Source: Candidatus Methylomirabilota bacterium (GTDB lineage: Bacteria > Methylomirabilota > Methylomirabilia > Methylomirabilales > Methylomirabilaceae). Taken from it: a DNA stretch of 34,678 bases. Where the stretch lies: positions 1-34,678 of the forward strand of contig PQAM01000005.1 in NCBI GenBank assembly GCA_003104975.1, read 5' to 3'. A program made the translations under genes and the position numbers. Below the pieces are notes generated by a model. It saw only the letters and a program-made list of their open reading frames with translations. It did not search any database and had not been told where the DNA came from. This document shows positions 14,992 through 24,130 of the stretch, in pieces; position 1 is the stretch's first letter, and the number at the start of each line of letters is the position of its first letter.

Positions 14992-15669
14992 TTACTCCTC
15001 GTGTTGTGCTGCCTGATCCAACAATCGGTCCACCATCTCCGAGGCCGCACTGTCCATTGCCGCGGTAAACAGTTTCACCCTGCCGACGAAATAGTTGTAC
15101 GCAATGACCGCGGGTATCGCGACGAACAGGCCGGCAGCCGTCGCGATCAACGCCTCAGCGATCCCGGCCGATACCGTACCGATCCCGCCGGAACCGGACT
15201 TGGCGATCGCTTCGAAGGCTCGAATGATGCCCAGAACGGTCCCAAACAGACCGACAAACGGGCTGACGTTGCCGAGGGTCGCCAAGGAGCCCAGGTATCG
15301 TTCCAGGCGGGAGATCTCCGCAGAGGTCGTCCGCTGCATCGCCCCCTTGCACGACTCCAAACGACGCGAGAATTGTTTCCCGGCGAACGCCGGGTCCTCC
15401 CGATCGATGACGGCCAGGAGGCCCGCCTCCAGGACCTTGGCAACCGGGCTGCCGTCGCTCTGTCGACACAGACGGAGCGCCTCGGCCATCTTCCCGTCTG
15501 CAATATACTGTAACCCCTTTTCCGCAACCTGCCCTGTCGCCTTCTGCGCCTTATAAAAGGTATAGAATCGCTCGCCGATCACCGCCAGCGAAAAGATAGA
15601 AAATATAGCGAGGATCAGCATCGTGATCCCGCCCTGGGCCATCACCTGTAAGATCCCTTGTCCCATCAT
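14992..15669 (-). CDS. MotA/TolQ/ExbB-family proton channel protein
   Basis: The 225-residue protein has the family layout: one membrane helix near residues 12-34, a cytoplasmic stretch, then two helices near 140-165 and 175-200. The conserved core reads LGSLATLGNVSPFVGLFGTVLGII, followed by AEALIATAAGLFVAIPAVIAYN. It forms the stator of the Tol or Ton system with the ExbD/TolR encoded 10 bp downstream. It heads a minus-strand run of tolQ/exbB, tolR/exbD, DUF47, pit, tatA and tatC; the short gaps suggest at least the first four may share a transcript. Confidence 0.92.
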   Translation of the reverse strand: MMGQGILQVMAQGGITMLILAIFSIFSLAVIGERFYTFYKAQKATGQVAEKGLQYIADGKMAEALRLCRQSDGSPVAKVLEAGLLAVIDREDPAFAGKQFSRRLESCKGAMQRTTSAEISRLERYLGSLATLGNVSPFVGLFGTVLGIIRAFEAIAKSGSGGIGTVSAGIAEALIATAAGLFVAIPAVIAYNYFVGRVKLFTAAMDSAASEMVDRLLDQAAQHEE

Positions 15670-15811
15670 GTCCGATTATCCCCAAAAGCCGACGTTGCGC
15701 TGCGTATTTCCCTTTCGTCCCGTTTTCTGCCGTCTCTTCCGGTCCGTTTGCTCCCGTATACCTGTATAGCATGGAATAGGGGTGAACGAAAGCGGATAGT
15801 CGCCCGACGCG

Positions 15812-16402
15812 TCATGGTGTGCCCCGCCACCGATTCGGGACATCGATGTGAATGCCGATCTGATCCAGTACTCGCGCAACGATCTGATCCGCCAACTCCC
15901 CGACCGTGGCCGCTCTCTGATAGAATGGCGGTACCGGCGGGACGATTCTGACGCCCGACCTGGCCAATGTCAACATCTGTTCGAGATGGATGGCGGTCAA
16001 GGGGCTCTCCCTCACCGCCAGCGCAAGGCGCTTCCCCTCCTTCTGGACCACATCGGCCGCTCGCGCAATCAAGGTCTCGGTATAACCGGCGGCAATCGCC
16101 GCAAGGCTCTTCATTGAACAGGGGGCGATAATCATGGCGCTGACGTAGGGTGAGACGTACGAACCGCTCGATATCGGCGCGCCAAGGTCCCGATCGTCGT
16201 AGAAAAAGGTAGCCAGCCGCTTGAGATCCTCCGGCGAATGGTCGGTCTCCTCTCGCAGGGTCATCTTCGCAGCCTCGGATACGACCAGATGAACAGGCAG
16301 CCCCAGCGCAAGGAGCACCTCCAGCATCCGGACGCCGAGTACGGCCCCACTGGCGCCCGTAATTCCTAGGATATACTCCTGTCTCGTTTCAATCTGTTTC
16401 AT
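15812..16402 (-). CDS. ubiX: Flavin prenyltransferase UbiX
   Basis: The 196-residue protein makes prenylated FMN, the cofactor of UbiD-type decarboxylases used in quinone and aromatic metabolism. The flavin-binding start LGITGASGAVLG is near residues 12-23. APCSMKSLAAIAAG is near 92-105, and LAVRESPLTAIHLEQM near 133-148 contains the conserved R-E-S-P-L. Its length is normal. It stands alone, with 142 bp before tolQ and 123 bp after maf; no ubiD lies in the window. Confidence 0.93.
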   Translation of the reverse strand: MKQIETRQEYILGITGASGAVLGVRMLEVLLALGLPVHLVVSEAAKMTLREETDHSPEDLKRLATFFYDDRDLGAPISSGSYVSPYVSAMIIAPCSMKSLAAIAAGYTETLIARAADVVQKEGKRLALAVRESPLTAIHLEQMLTLARSGVRIVPPVPPFYQRAATVGELADQIVARVLDQIGIHIDVPNRWRGTP

Positions 16403-16525
16403 TCAAGACCGTTTGGGGTGGGCGGCGATTGGCGACGCGTCGTCGATGGCAGGCGAAGCACGGACAGCGCAGCCTGCCGGCGCCGATTCGAGCCGTACAT
16501 GGACGTACAGCGAGATTGAGCGGAG

Positions 16526-17122
16526 TCAATTGCCGCCTACCCCCACGTCCCGTTGAAGCGGATCGATCCCGAACCGCAGGAGCAGCGCACGCAGCCTGCC
16601 GAGCGGCAGCCCCACGACGTTGGTAAAGCTCCCCTTGATTCCCTCAACAAACGTCTCCGCAGCCCCTTGGATCGCGTATCCGCCGGCCTTATCGAAGGGC
16701 TCACCGGTCCGGACATAGGCGTCGATCTCGGCGTCGGTCAAGGCCCGCATCCGCACCTCGGTCGTCTCATGTCCGATCTCTGTTCCGCCGTCGCCGACCC
16801 GCACGAGGGCGAGTCCCGTTACGACCAGATGACGTCGACCGCTCAACTGTTGCAGGAACCGCCGAGCCTCCTCCCGATCTTTCGGCTTGCCCATGGGGCG
16901 ACCATCGCATTCGACGATCGTGTCTGCACCCAGGATTAATTCCTCCTCCACACGGGCCGCAACCTCCGTCGCCTTTCGAAGCGCCAATCCCTCTGCCTGG
17001 CTGACGGTCGTCCCATCGAACGGATCCCCTTCGTCAACCAGGCTGGGAATGATCCGATAGTCTACCCACAGCGCCCGAAGCAGCGCCTCGCGTCTTGGAG
17101 AGGCGGAGGCCAGGATGATCAT
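16526..17122 (-). CDS. maf: Maf-family nucleoside triphosphate pyrophosphatase
   Basis: The 198-residue protein has the Maf start ILASASPRREALL (residues 3-15), the EELILGADTIVECDGRPMGKPKD segment with catalytic Asp-Thr near 68-69, and GGYAIQGAAETFVEGIKGSFTNVVGLP near 146-172. Maf proteins hydrolyse modified or canonical nucleotides (dTTP/UTP or m7GTP types), which limits misincorporation and affects septum formation. Its start overlaps the end of the DUF4321 gene by 4 bp, so the two are probably co-translated. Confidence 0.93.
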   Translation of the reverse strand: MIILASASPRREALLRALWVDYRIIPSLVDEGDPFDGTTVSQAEGLALRKATEVAARVEEELILGADTIVECDGRPMGKPKDREEARRFLQQLSGRRHLVVTGLALVRVGDGGTEIGHETTEVRMRALTDAEIDAYVRTGEPFDKAGGYAIQGAAETFVEGIKGSFTNVVGLPLGRLRALLLRFGIDPLQRDVGVGGN

Positions 17123-17388
17123 ACCTTCCGATACAGCAAGAGGGCCACACCGATCCCCAGCAGACTGGAGAGGTTGATCTTGACATTGAAGCCAAAGGAG
17201 ATACTGAGCACCTTCAGGTCAAGCGTGGCCGGCGGGGAGAGCCCGGGGCTGATGCCCTTACTGAAGATCGTTTCCACGATGCCGCCTGGCGCCATTACGG
17301 CAATGACCTCTCCGATCACGGTGCCGATCAATGCCCCCAGTATCAGGATGACCAGCAGCGCGACGACGCTGCCATCTCGTTTGGCCAA
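17119..17388 (-). CDS. DUF4321 family small membrane protein
   Basis: The 89-residue protein has a hydrophobic helix near residues 9-31 and a second near the C-terminus (LLGIGVALLLYRKV), with LKVLSISFGFNVKINLSS between them. This arrangement is that of DUF4321 proteins, which often sit next to maf. The function is unknown. It overlaps maf by 4 bp and follows the cobA/hemD gene by 77 bp. Confidence 0.8.
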   Translation of the reverse strand: MAKRDGSVVALLVILILGALIGTVIGEVIAVMAPGGIVETIFSKGISPGLSPPATLDLKVLSISFGFNVKINLSSLLGIGVALLLYRKV

Positions 17389-17465
17389 CCGGTCCCCCTT
17401 TATATGATCTTTCCCGCGTCAGAACCTCTCCGGCGCCGGCGATCGACTCGCCCTCGGATTCGGCG

Positions 17466-18986
17466 CTATGCCGCAAAATGGTCGACAATCGCCGCCGTAA
17501 AGGCTGGAATCGTGTACTGCTGCGGCATGATGTCGACCGTCAGGCCGACGCGTTCGGCGGTCTCTTTGGTAATGGGGCCGATGCAGGCGATACGCACCCC
17601 CTCGCAGATCGCCTTCAGGTCTTCCTGCGCCAGCGCCTCGACGAAGTTGGTGACGGTGGAAGAACTCGTAAAGGTGATCAGATCGACCTGCCGATCCTGC
17701 AGGAGCGGCTTCAGCACATCCCTCGCCGTGCCGGACGGCACCGTCCTGTAGACCGGCACGACGTCGACCGTCGCGCCCCGCTGCGCAAGTTCCTTCGGCA
17801 AGAGATCCCGCGCCACCTCGGCGCGCGGGATCAGGACCTTGGCGCCCCGCAGATCATGCGGCCCCAATGCCTCGATGATCCCTTCCGCGCGAAATTCGGC
17901 CGGGACCACGTCGGGGATGATCTGCTGCGCCTCAAGGCCGGCGGCGGTGGCAGGGCCGATGGCGCAGACCCTGGCGGCCCCCAGGCGCCGCGCGTCCTGA
18001 CGCAGTTCCCGCAGTCGCCGGAAAAATGCGTCAACGCCGTTCACGCTGGTGAAGATCACCCACCGATAGCTCTCCAGCCGCTCGATAGCACGATCGAGGG
18101 GCTCCCAGCTCTGTGGCGGGACAATTTCGATCAGGGGGACCTCGACGACCTCCGCCCCTTGCGTCTCCAACAGTTCCGCAAACCGCCCAGCCTGTTCGCG
18201 GGTCCTGGTCACCACGATCCGCCTTCCGAAGAGCGGCCGTCGCTCGAACCAGTTCAGTCGCTCCCGAAGCCGTACCACATCGCCAACGACCAGGATCGCC
18301 GGCGGCCCCAACCCGCGCATCTGGGCCAACGATACGATGGTGTCGAGCGTCCCGACAATGGTCTCCTGCTCGGGCTTCGTCCCCCAGCGCATGACGGCTG
18401 CTGGCGTCTCCTGAGCCCGACCGTGCGCCAGCAGCTTCTCGACGATTGCGGAGAGTTTCGCGTAGCCCATCAGAAAGACCAGTGTCCCGATGCCGGTGGC
18501 CACCTTCTCCCAATCGATCACCGAACCCTGCTTTGATGGATCCTCATGTCCGGTCAGGATCGCCACGGTCGAGGCGTAATCACGGTGGGTCAGGGGGATG
18601 CCGGCATACGCCGGGACGGCAATCGCCGAGGTGACGCCCGGAACGACCTCGAAGGGGATGCCCGCCAGAAACAGCTCCTCCCCCTCTTCGCCGCCCCGCC
18701 CGAACACGAACGGGTCGCCCCCCTTAAGCCGCGCCACGACCTTGCCGGTCCGCGCCTTTTCGATCAACAGCCGGTCGATCTCCGCCTGCATTGCTGCGTC
18801 GGCATGGCCGCCCTTTTTGCCGACATAGATCAGTTCGGCGTCGGGCCTGGCGTGAGACAGCAGACGCGGGTTGGCCAGGTAGTCGTACACCACGACATCG
18901 GCCTCGCGCAGACACGCCACGCCCCGCAACGTAAAAAGGCCGGGGTCACCCGGCCCCGCCCCGATCAGGTAGACCTTCCCTCTCAT
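17466..18986 (-). CDS. cobA/hemD: Uroporphyrinogen-III C-methyltransferase / uroporphyrinogen-III synthase fusion
   Basis: The 506-residue bifunctional enzyme closes hydroxymethylbilane to uroporphyrinogen III and methylates it to precorrin-2, which leads to siroheme or cobalamin. Residues 1-245 are the SAM-dependent methyltransferase: [13 protein letters not shown] at 5-17, [18 protein letters not shown] near 83-100, and [20 protein letters not shown] near 118-137. Residues about 255-506 are HemD ([20 protein letters not shown], then [12 protein letters not shown] and [17 protein letters not shown]). The start overlaps hemC by 4 bp. CobA-HemD fusions are common in Firmicutes, Deltaproteobacteria and related groups. 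Confidence 0.94.
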   Translation of the reverse strand: MRGKVYLIGAGPGDPGLFTLRGVACLREADVVVYDYLANPRLLSHARPDAELIYVGKKGGHADAAMQAEIDRLLIEKARTGKVVARLKGGDPFVFGRGGEEGEELFLAGIPFEVVPGVTSAIAVPAYAGIPLTHRDYASTVAILTGHEDPSKQGSVIDWEKVATGIGTLVFLMGYAKLSAIVEKLLAHGRAQETPAAVMRWGTKPEQETIVGTLDTIVSLAQMRGLGPPAILVVGDVVRLRERLNWFERRPLFGRRIVVTRTREQAGRFAELLETQGAEVVEVPLIEIVPPQSWEPLDRAIERLESYRWVIFTSVNGVDAFFRRLRELRQDARRLGAARVCAIGPATAAGLEAQQIIPDVVPAEFRAEGIIEALGPHDLRGAKVLIPRAEVARDLLPKELAQRGATVDVVPVYRTVPSGTARDVLKPLLQDRQVDLITFTSSSTVTNFVEALAQEDLKAICEGVRIACIGPITKETAERVGLTVDIMPQQYTIPAFTAAIVDHFAA

Positions 18987-19930
18987 CCGCGCCTCTCCAG
19001 GAGCTGGGCGTTGACATCGCGAAGGATCTCATCGGCCCCCGCGGCGAGCAATGCCTCCGCCAAGGCCTGTCCTGCCTGCTCCGGCGCGTCGGCCTCGCCA
19101 CGAACGGCGTGCCTGAGCAGCCGCGTGCCGTCCAGACCGGCAACCATGCCGGTCAGGACAAGCGCCTCTCCCTCAAGCTCGCCGAAGGCGGCAATCGGGG
19201 TCACGCAACTGCCGCCCAGGTGCCGCAGGAACGCCCGTTCCGCCGTCGTGGCCTGTCGCGTCTCGCGATGGTTGAGCGGCATCACCAACTCGGCCGTTCG
19301 CCGATCGTCCTGTCGAATCTCGATCACCAGCGCCCCCTGACCGATGGCCGGCAGGCATAGATCCGGCTGCAGGCGCTCGGTGATCCGATCCTGCAGTCCA
19401 AGACGGATGAGGCCGGCGGCCGCCAGGATAACGGCCTCAAGATCGAGCGTCTCAAGTTTGTTCAGCCGCGTCTGGACGTTGCCGCGCAGCGCCACAATCT
19501 GCAGATCGGGACGACAATGCAGGAACTGCACCTGTCGACGGAGGCTACTGGTCCCGATCTTCGCGCCGTGAGGTAGATTCATGAACCGACAACCGTTCCT
19601 TGCAATGAGGGCATCCAGCGGGTCCTCGCGGCGCATGACCGCCCCCTCGCACAGACCGGGCGCCAGTTCGGCGGGCAGATCCTTCAGACTATGGACGGCC
19701 AAGTCGATTCGCTGGTCGAGCAGGGCCTCCTCGATCTCCTTAACAAACAGGCCCTTTCCCCCAATCTGTGACAGGACGACGTCAAGGAACCTGTCACCGG
19801 AGGTCTTGATCGGAAGCAGCACGACCTCTAGGTCCGGCCACTGTCGTCTCAGCGATTCCGCCACAAGCCCGGCCTGACAGAGCGCCAGCGGACTACCCCG
19901 CGTCCCTAATTTTACCGAATTGCCGTTCAT
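18983..19930 (-). CDS. hemC: Hydroxymethylbilane synthase (porphobilinogen deaminase)
   Basis: The 315-residue enzyme polymerises four porphobilinogens. It starts with KLGTRGSPLALCQAGLV and shows ISQIGGKGLFVKEIEEAL, HSLKDLPAELAPGL (the catalytic-site D of SLKD) and GTSSLRRQVQFLHCRPDL. The cofactor-bearing cysteine is in HLGGSCVTPIAAFGE near residue 240. All key segments are intact and the length is normal. It lies 39 bp after hemA and overlaps the cobA/hemD start by 4 bp. Confidence 0.95.
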   Translation of the reverse strand: MNGNSVKLGTRGSPLALCQAGLVAESLRRQWPDLEVVLLPIKTSGDRFLDVVLSQIGGKGLFVKEIEEALLDQRIDLAVHSLKDLPAELAPGLCEGAVMRREDPLDALIARNGCRFMNLPHGAKIGTSSLRRQVQFLHCRPDLQIVALRGNVQTRLNKLETLDLEAVILAAAGLIRLGLQDRITERLQPDLCLPAIGQGALVIEIRQDDRRTAELVMPLNHRETRQATTAERAFLRHLGGSCVTPIAAFGELEGEALVLTGMVAGLDGTRLLRHAVRGEADAPEQAGQALAEALLAAGADEILRDVNAQLLERRG

Positions 19931-19969
19931 CTCTTTGCTTTTCCCCTATACCCTACACCCTGTCTTGGC

Positions 19970-21250
19970 TTACTCCTCCTTAATCCCAAAGAGCCTGCGC
20001 AGCACATCGATGTAGAGGTGACTCTCTTTCTGAACCGATTGCCGTTTCAGCTCCACCGTCGGATCGTGCAGGATCTTGTTGACGATCGAACCGGTCATCA
20101 TGGAGATAGCATGACGCTCCTCCGGCGTCAAATCCTGAAGCTTTGCAAAGATCTTGTCGAGCTCCTCTTCGCGTATCGATTCGACCTTCTTACGCATGGC
20201 CACGATGGTCGGTACGACGTGAAGGCCCGCGAGCCATTCGGCAAACTGCTTCGCCTCCCGGTCGATCAACGCCTCCGCCAGCTCCGCCTCGCGCTGCCGC
20301 TCTCGAAGGTTCGCATCGACGACCCCCTTGAGGTCATCGAGGTCGTACAGGTGGACGTGCTCGATCTCACCGGCCGCCGGATCGATATCCCTCGGTACGG
20401 CGATATCGATCACAAAGATCGGACGGTGGTGGCGCTGCGCGATGATCTCCTGGAAGTCGTCCTTGGACAGGATCTGGTGCGGGGCGCCGGTCGAGCTGAT
20501 GACGATGTCGGCCTGGAGCATCTCCAGCTTGGCGAAGTCGTATCGGACGGCCCGACCGCCCCATCGTTTCGCCATTTCGACGGCGCGATCAAAATTTCGA
20601 TTCGCGACGAGCACCGTGCCCACGCCATCCGCCAGCAGATGTTTGGCCGATAGCTCCGACATCTTCCCGGCCCCGATCAGCATCACCGTCCGACCCGTCA
20701 GGTCGCCGAAGACCTTCCTGGCCAGCTCAATGGCGGCGGTCGAGATCGAGACGGCCGAGGTGGCGATTCCTGTCTCGGTTCGGACGCGCTTCGCCACACG
20801 CAACGCCCGATCCATCAGGGCATTAAGAATCTGGCCCGTGGCCCCCCGTTCGAGCGCTACCGCGTACGCCGCCTTCACCTGACCCAGGATCTGAGACTCG
20901 CCGACCACCATGGCGTCAAGACTCGAGGCCACCCGGAAGAGATGACGAACGGCCCGGTCCGCGGTCAACAGATAGAGACAGGACTCAAAGGCCTCCGCCG
21001 GCAGCTTCTGTCGCTCGGCCAGGAACTCGACGAGGAACCGGCGCGCGCCTTCGACCGCGCCCTCTCCGTCGTCGACGACGGCATAGGTTTCGACGCGGTT
21101 GCAGGTAGAGAGGACCATGCGCTCAAGGATCGGCTCGCATCCCGCCAGTTCGTCCAGGACATCCGGCAAGTTGGACTCCGAGATATGAAGTTGCTCTCGA
21201 AGTTCAATTGGCGCTGTTTTGTGGCTCAGACCAAGAACAATGATTTCCAT
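19970..21250 (-). CDS. hemA: Glutamyl-tRNA reductase
   Basis: The 426-residue enzyme reduces glutamyl-tRNA to glutamate-1-semialdehyde, the committed step of the C5 tetrapyrrole route. It has IIVLGLSHKTAPIELRE at the start and the catalytic cysteine in MVLSTCNRVETYAV near residue 50. FRVASSLDAMVVGESQILGQ is near 105-124, followed by an NADPH-binding MLIGAGKMSELSAKHL near 189-204 and a C-terminal dimerisation region. It begins two bases after the nrdR stop. A tRNA-Glu gene, its substrate RNA, lies elsewhere in the window at 32596. Confidence 0.95.
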   Translation of the reverse strand: MEIIVLGLSHKTAPIELREQLHISESNLPDVLDELAGCEPILERMVLSTCNRVETYAVVDDGEGAVEGARRFLVEFLAERQKLPAEAFESCLYLLTADRAVRHLFRVASSLDAMVVGESQILGQVKAAYAVALERGATGQILNALMDRALRVAKRVRTETGIATSAVSISTAAIELARKVFGDLTGRTVMLIGAGKMSELSAKHLLADGVGTVLVANRNFDRAVEMAKRWGGRAVRYDFAKLEMLQADIVISSTGAPHQILSKDDFQEIIAQRHHRPIFVIDIAVPRDIDPAAGEIEHVHLYDLDDLKGVVDANLRERQREAELAEALIDREAKQFAEWLAGLHVVPTIVAMRKKVESIREEELDKIFAKLQDLTPEERHAISMMTGSIVNKILHDPTVELKRQSVQKESHLYIDVLRRLFGIKEE

Positions 21251-21252
21251 CG

Positions 21253-21726
21253 TTACAGGGTGCGCCGACGCTTTCCCCCTTCCCGGAGGCCCTTCACCTC
21301 TTCGACAAACTGACTGACATCCTTGAACTGACGATAGACCGATGCGAAACGGACGTACGCGACCTCATCGATCTCGTAGAGCCGCTCCATGATCAACTCG
21401 CCGATCTCGGCGGACGGCATCTCCCGCTCCGCCTTCTCCGCAAGGCGGCCCTCAATCTCATCCACGATCTTTTCGAGTTGGACCACGCTGACCGGCCGCT
21501 TCTGGGTGGCCTTGAGCAATCCGGTCAGGATCTTGTGGCGGTCGAACGGCTCGCGACGTCCGTCCGCCTTGATGACCATAAAGTGGATCTCCTCGATCCG
21601 CTCGTAGGTCGTAAATCGCTTCAGACACTGTTGGCATTGGCGACGACGACGGACGACCGCGCCATCCTTACCCTCGCGGGAATCGACAACCTTTTCTTCG
21701 AGACTGCCACAGTAGGGACACTTCAC
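21253..21726 (-). CDS. nrdR: Transcriptional repressor NrdR
   Basis: The 157-residue regulator senses ATP/dATP and represses ribonucleotide reductase genes. The zinc ribbon is clear (CPYC at residues 3-6, CQQC near 31-34). It is followed by the RRRRQC...RFTTYERIE linker and the ATP-cone domain (VIKADGRREPFDRHKILTGLLKA from about residue 51). The usual glyA-nrdR neighbourhood is kept: glyA ends 21 bp upstream. No ribonucleotide reductase gene is in the window. Confidence 0.96.
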   Translation of the reverse strand: MKCPYCGSLEEKVVDSREGKDGAVVRRRRQCQQCLKRFTTYERIEEIHFMVIKADGRREPFDRHKILTGLLKATQKRPVSVVQLEKIVDEIEGRLAEKAEREMPSAEIGELIMERLYEIDEVAYVRFASVYRQFKDVSQFVEEVKGLREGGKRRRTL

Positions 21727-21747
21727 ACGCGGGTCCCTCGGAGGATG

Positions 21748-23016
21748 CTACGTGAGGTGGGGCGAAGAGAGGGCAAGCTGCTCTCGGTACAATGGGAAGG
21801 CGTCGCACAGCTCTTTCACGCGGGCCGCAACCCCGGACAAGGCCGCCGTGTTCGACACATCCTTCAGGGCATCGGCGATGAGGTGTGCAATCTCCCTCAT
21901 TTCACCCTCCCGCATCCCCCGGGTGGTGACGGCCGGCGTGCCGATCCGGATACCCGAGGTCACCGTCGGCTTTGCGTCGTCGAATGGAATGGCGTTCTTG
22001 TTCGCCGTAATGCCGGCCTGATCCAATGCGGTCTCTGCCGCCTTTCCGGTCAACCCTTTCCCCCGCAGATCGATCAGCATCAGATGGGTATCGGTCCCCC
22101 CGGACACCAGACGGAAGCCGTGGCCCTGCAGCGCCTCGGCCAACGCCCTGGCGTTCGCCACAACCTGGCGTTGATACGCCGCAAACTCCGGCGTCAGCGC
22201 CTCGGCAAACGCAACCGCCTTGGCCGCGATGATGTGCATTAACGGACCGCCCTGCATCCCAGGAAAGACCTGCTTGTTCAGGACCGGGGCGTACGCGGCC
22301 TTGCACATGATCATCCCGCCCCGAGGTCCCCGAAGCGTCTTATGGGTGGTGGTCGTCACAAACTCGGCGTGGGGGATCGGGCTCGGATGCAACCCGGCCA
22401 CAATCAGACCGGCGATATGCGCGATATCGGTCATCACGAGCGCACCCACCTCTTTCGCAATCTCACTAAACATCGCAAAATCGAGGGTTCTCGGATAGGC
22501 ACTGGCGCCGACAACGATCAACTTGGGTCGGTGCGTGTTGGCCAGCGATCGGAGCACATCAACATCTATCCGCTCCGTCTCCCGATTGACCCCATACGGG
22601 ATCACTTGAAAGAAGCGGCCGGAGAAGTTGACCGGACTGCCGTGCGACAGGTGACCCCCGTGCGACAGGTTCAACCCGAGAATCGTGTCCCCAGGCTCCA
22701 GGACGGAAAAGTAGACCGCCATGTTGGCCTGCGTGCCGGAGTGCGGCTGGACGTTCACGTGGTCGGCGCCGAAGAGCCGCTTAGCCCGCTCGATGGCCAG
22801 GTTCTCCGCCATGTCGACGAACTCGCACCCGCCGTAGTAGCGTCGTCCCGAATAACCCTCGGCGTATTTGTTGGTCAGCGTCGAGCCGGCCGCCTCCATC
22901 ACCGCCGCGCTGACAAAATTCTCCGAGGCGATCAGCTCCAACTTACCGGCCTGCCGCTCGGTCTCGAGCCGAATAATCTCAGCGATTTCCGGGTCCACAT
23001 CGATCAGATGCTTCAC
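21748..23016 (-). CDS. glyA: Serine hydroxymethyltransferase
   Basis: The 422-residue PLP enzyme interconverts serine and glycine with tetrahydrofolate. It shows [38 protein letters not shown] and the lysine that holds PLP in [17 protein letters not shown] near residue 228. The start is GTG, with an AAGGAG ribosome site seven bases before. It heads a likely operon of glyA, nrdR, hemA, hemC and cobA/hemD. Supplying glycine or one-carbon units next to C5-pathway genes is a common but functionally loose arrangement. Confidence 0.96.
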   Translation of the reverse strand: MKHLIDVDPEIAEIIRLETERQAGKLELIASENFVSAAVMEAAGSTLTNKYAEGYSGRRYYGGCEFVDMAENLAIERAKRLFGADHVNVQPHSGTQANMAVYFSVLEPGDTILGLNLSHGGHLSHGSPVNFSGRFFQVIPYGVNRETERIDVDVLRSLANTHRPKLIVVGASAYPRTLDFAMFSEIAKEVGALVMTDIAHIAGLIVAGLHPSPIPHAEFVTTTTHKTLRGPRGGMIMCKAAYAPVLNKQVFPGMQGGPLMHIIAAKAVAFAEALTPEFAAYQRQVVANARALAEALQGHGFRLVSGGTDTHLMLIDLRGKGLTGKAAETALDQAGITANKNAIPFDDAKPTVTSGIRIGTPAVTTRGMREGEMREIAHLIADALKDVSNTAALSGVAARVKELCDAFPLYREQLALSSPHLT

Positions 23017-23073
23017 ACTCAGGCTCCTTCAACAACCCATAGATATATAAAAAGACGCCCTAAACTTACACGA

Positions 23074-23102
23074 ATAGTAATCCCGTACCCTTCCATTGTC
23101 AA
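23074..23102 (-). promoter_or_regulatory. Sigma70-type promoter of the glyA-nrdR-hem cluster
   Basis: On the minus strand, TTGACA (23102-23097) and TACTAT (23079-23074) are separated by 17 bp, close to the vegetative consensus. The predicted transcript starts near 23067, about 50 bases before the GTG start of glyA. Confidence 0.7.
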
Positions 23103-23166
23103 GGCAAATTGGGCTGCTACGTAACTGCCACATTGGCTTGAATTGATTAGAAAGTGTCCCTCCTCC

Positions 23167-23304
23167 GTCGTTGCGATGGAGCAGAGCGACCGAAGCAATC
23201 TCACCGTTTTTCGCCTCTGTCACTGCGGGATTGCTTCGGCTCCGCCTCGCAACGACACTGCGTGTCGGATTGCCGCACTCCCTTCGGTCGCTCGCGATGA
23301 CGGT
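23167..23304. repeat. Dispersed palindromic (MITE/REP-like) repeat, copies 2 and 2b
   Basis: GTCGTTGCGA at 23167 and TCGCAACGAC ending at 23256 bound a full copy with the inner pair GAAGCAATCTCAC / GGGATTGCTTCGG. A half copy (23262-23304) with GGATTGCCGC...CGCTCGCGATGACGG follows directly. It lies between the glyA promoter and the GrdB-like gene. The 293-bp gap holds nothing else besides that promoter. Confidence 0.75.
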
Positions 23305-23309
23305 GCTGT

Positions 23310-24104
23310 TCACATCAGCGAGGGGTGGGCCATCTCTTCCGCTTCCCAGGCGTCCAGCGGATCGTTGTCGTCCCACTTGTAGGGGAGTTGAAGGAGGGTG
23401 CCCGGCGTGGTCGCCGTTTCGAGCAGATGAAGCGCGTCGAGGATAATCCGGGTCTGCCCCTCCCGGTCAAACGGCTTGCCGGCCTGGTGACCGAGGGGAA
23501 AGTTCACAAAGACGGCTCGTGGCGGCTTAACGGAAGACGTGATGTCAAGAGCCGCCGACAGCATCACGGTCGGGATACCGGCCTCCTCAATGGCGCGGGC
23601 AAACAGTCCCACGGACTGGTGGCACAATTGTCAGACCGGGACCAAAAGGGCCGCATCGGTCCGGAGTTCTCGCAGCCGTCCAATCAGATGCGGCGCCATC
23701 TCTTTCTGAAGCCTGGTCCGCGTGAAGATCCGCCCCATGAAGGTGAAGGCGATAGAGGCCAGCGCGTCGATGCGTCCTTGAGCCTCTAGCTCCCTGAACC
23801 GTTCGAGGGGAAAGATGGTATTGAGGTCTTTGACGTCCCGGGCGTTCCTGGAGTAGTGCGAGATGCGCAGCTCAGCCAGATCGGCCGTTTTCGGGATCTC
23901 CCGAAAGGTCAGGTCGTTCTTGACCGGATTGAACGGCTCCTGGCTTATGTGATAGATCCCCCCTGAGCTGATCAGGGCGATCCGACATTCCCGGACCGGC
24001 TTGACCATCGGCGTCCAGGGACTGGTGAGATTCACCGTCCATTGGTAGGGCGGCTCGTTCGCATACAGCCGCCGAATTTGCTCAATGTAGGCCACCGGCG
24101 CCAT
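23310..24104 (-). CDS. GrdB-family putative selenoprotein (UGA read as selenocysteine at codon 158)
   Basis: Two open frames in the same register (24104-23634 and 23630-23310) are split only by TGA at 23633-23631. Read through as selenocysteine, they give one 264-residue protein. Before the UGA: ECRIALISSGGIYH near 39-52, HYSRNARDVKDLNTIFPLER near 83-102, and DALASIAFTFMGRIF near 113-127. After it: CHQSVGLFARAIEEAGIPTV. The site reads LLVPV-U-QLCHQSVG, a U-x-x-C redox motif where relatives of the glycine/sarcosine/betaine reductase selenoprotein B family carry Sec or Cys. A small hairpin sits 16-30 nt downstream. The start ATG has AAGGAAGG about a dozen bases before it. Substrate unknown; GrdA and GrdC partners are absent here. 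Confidence 0.78.
23604..23618 (-). promoter_or_regulatory. Candidate SECIS hairpin
   Basis: In the mRNA sense, CAGTCC-GTG-GGACTG forms a perfect 6-bp stem with a small loop containing GU. It begins 16 nt after the first base of the UGA codon. Bacterial SECIS elements lie inside the coding region just after the UGA and present a GU-containing apical loop to SelB, so position and loop fit. The stem is short, and bacterial SECIS elements vary widely. Confidence 0.4.
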
Positions 24105-24130
24105 ACTTTTTGCTCGCCTTCCTTCACATC

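Noticed and set aside
17478-18536. 352-codon plus-strand frame inside cobA/hemD
   Set aside because: It is antisense to a bifunctional enzyme with all motifs intact, and its composition is typical of GC-rich shadow frames.
23310-23627. A separate 105-codon gene starting at TTG after the UGA
   Set aside because: It has no ribosome site, begins within the conserved redox motif, and continues the upstream protein family in the same frame. Read-through of UGA as selenocysteine explains both halves better.
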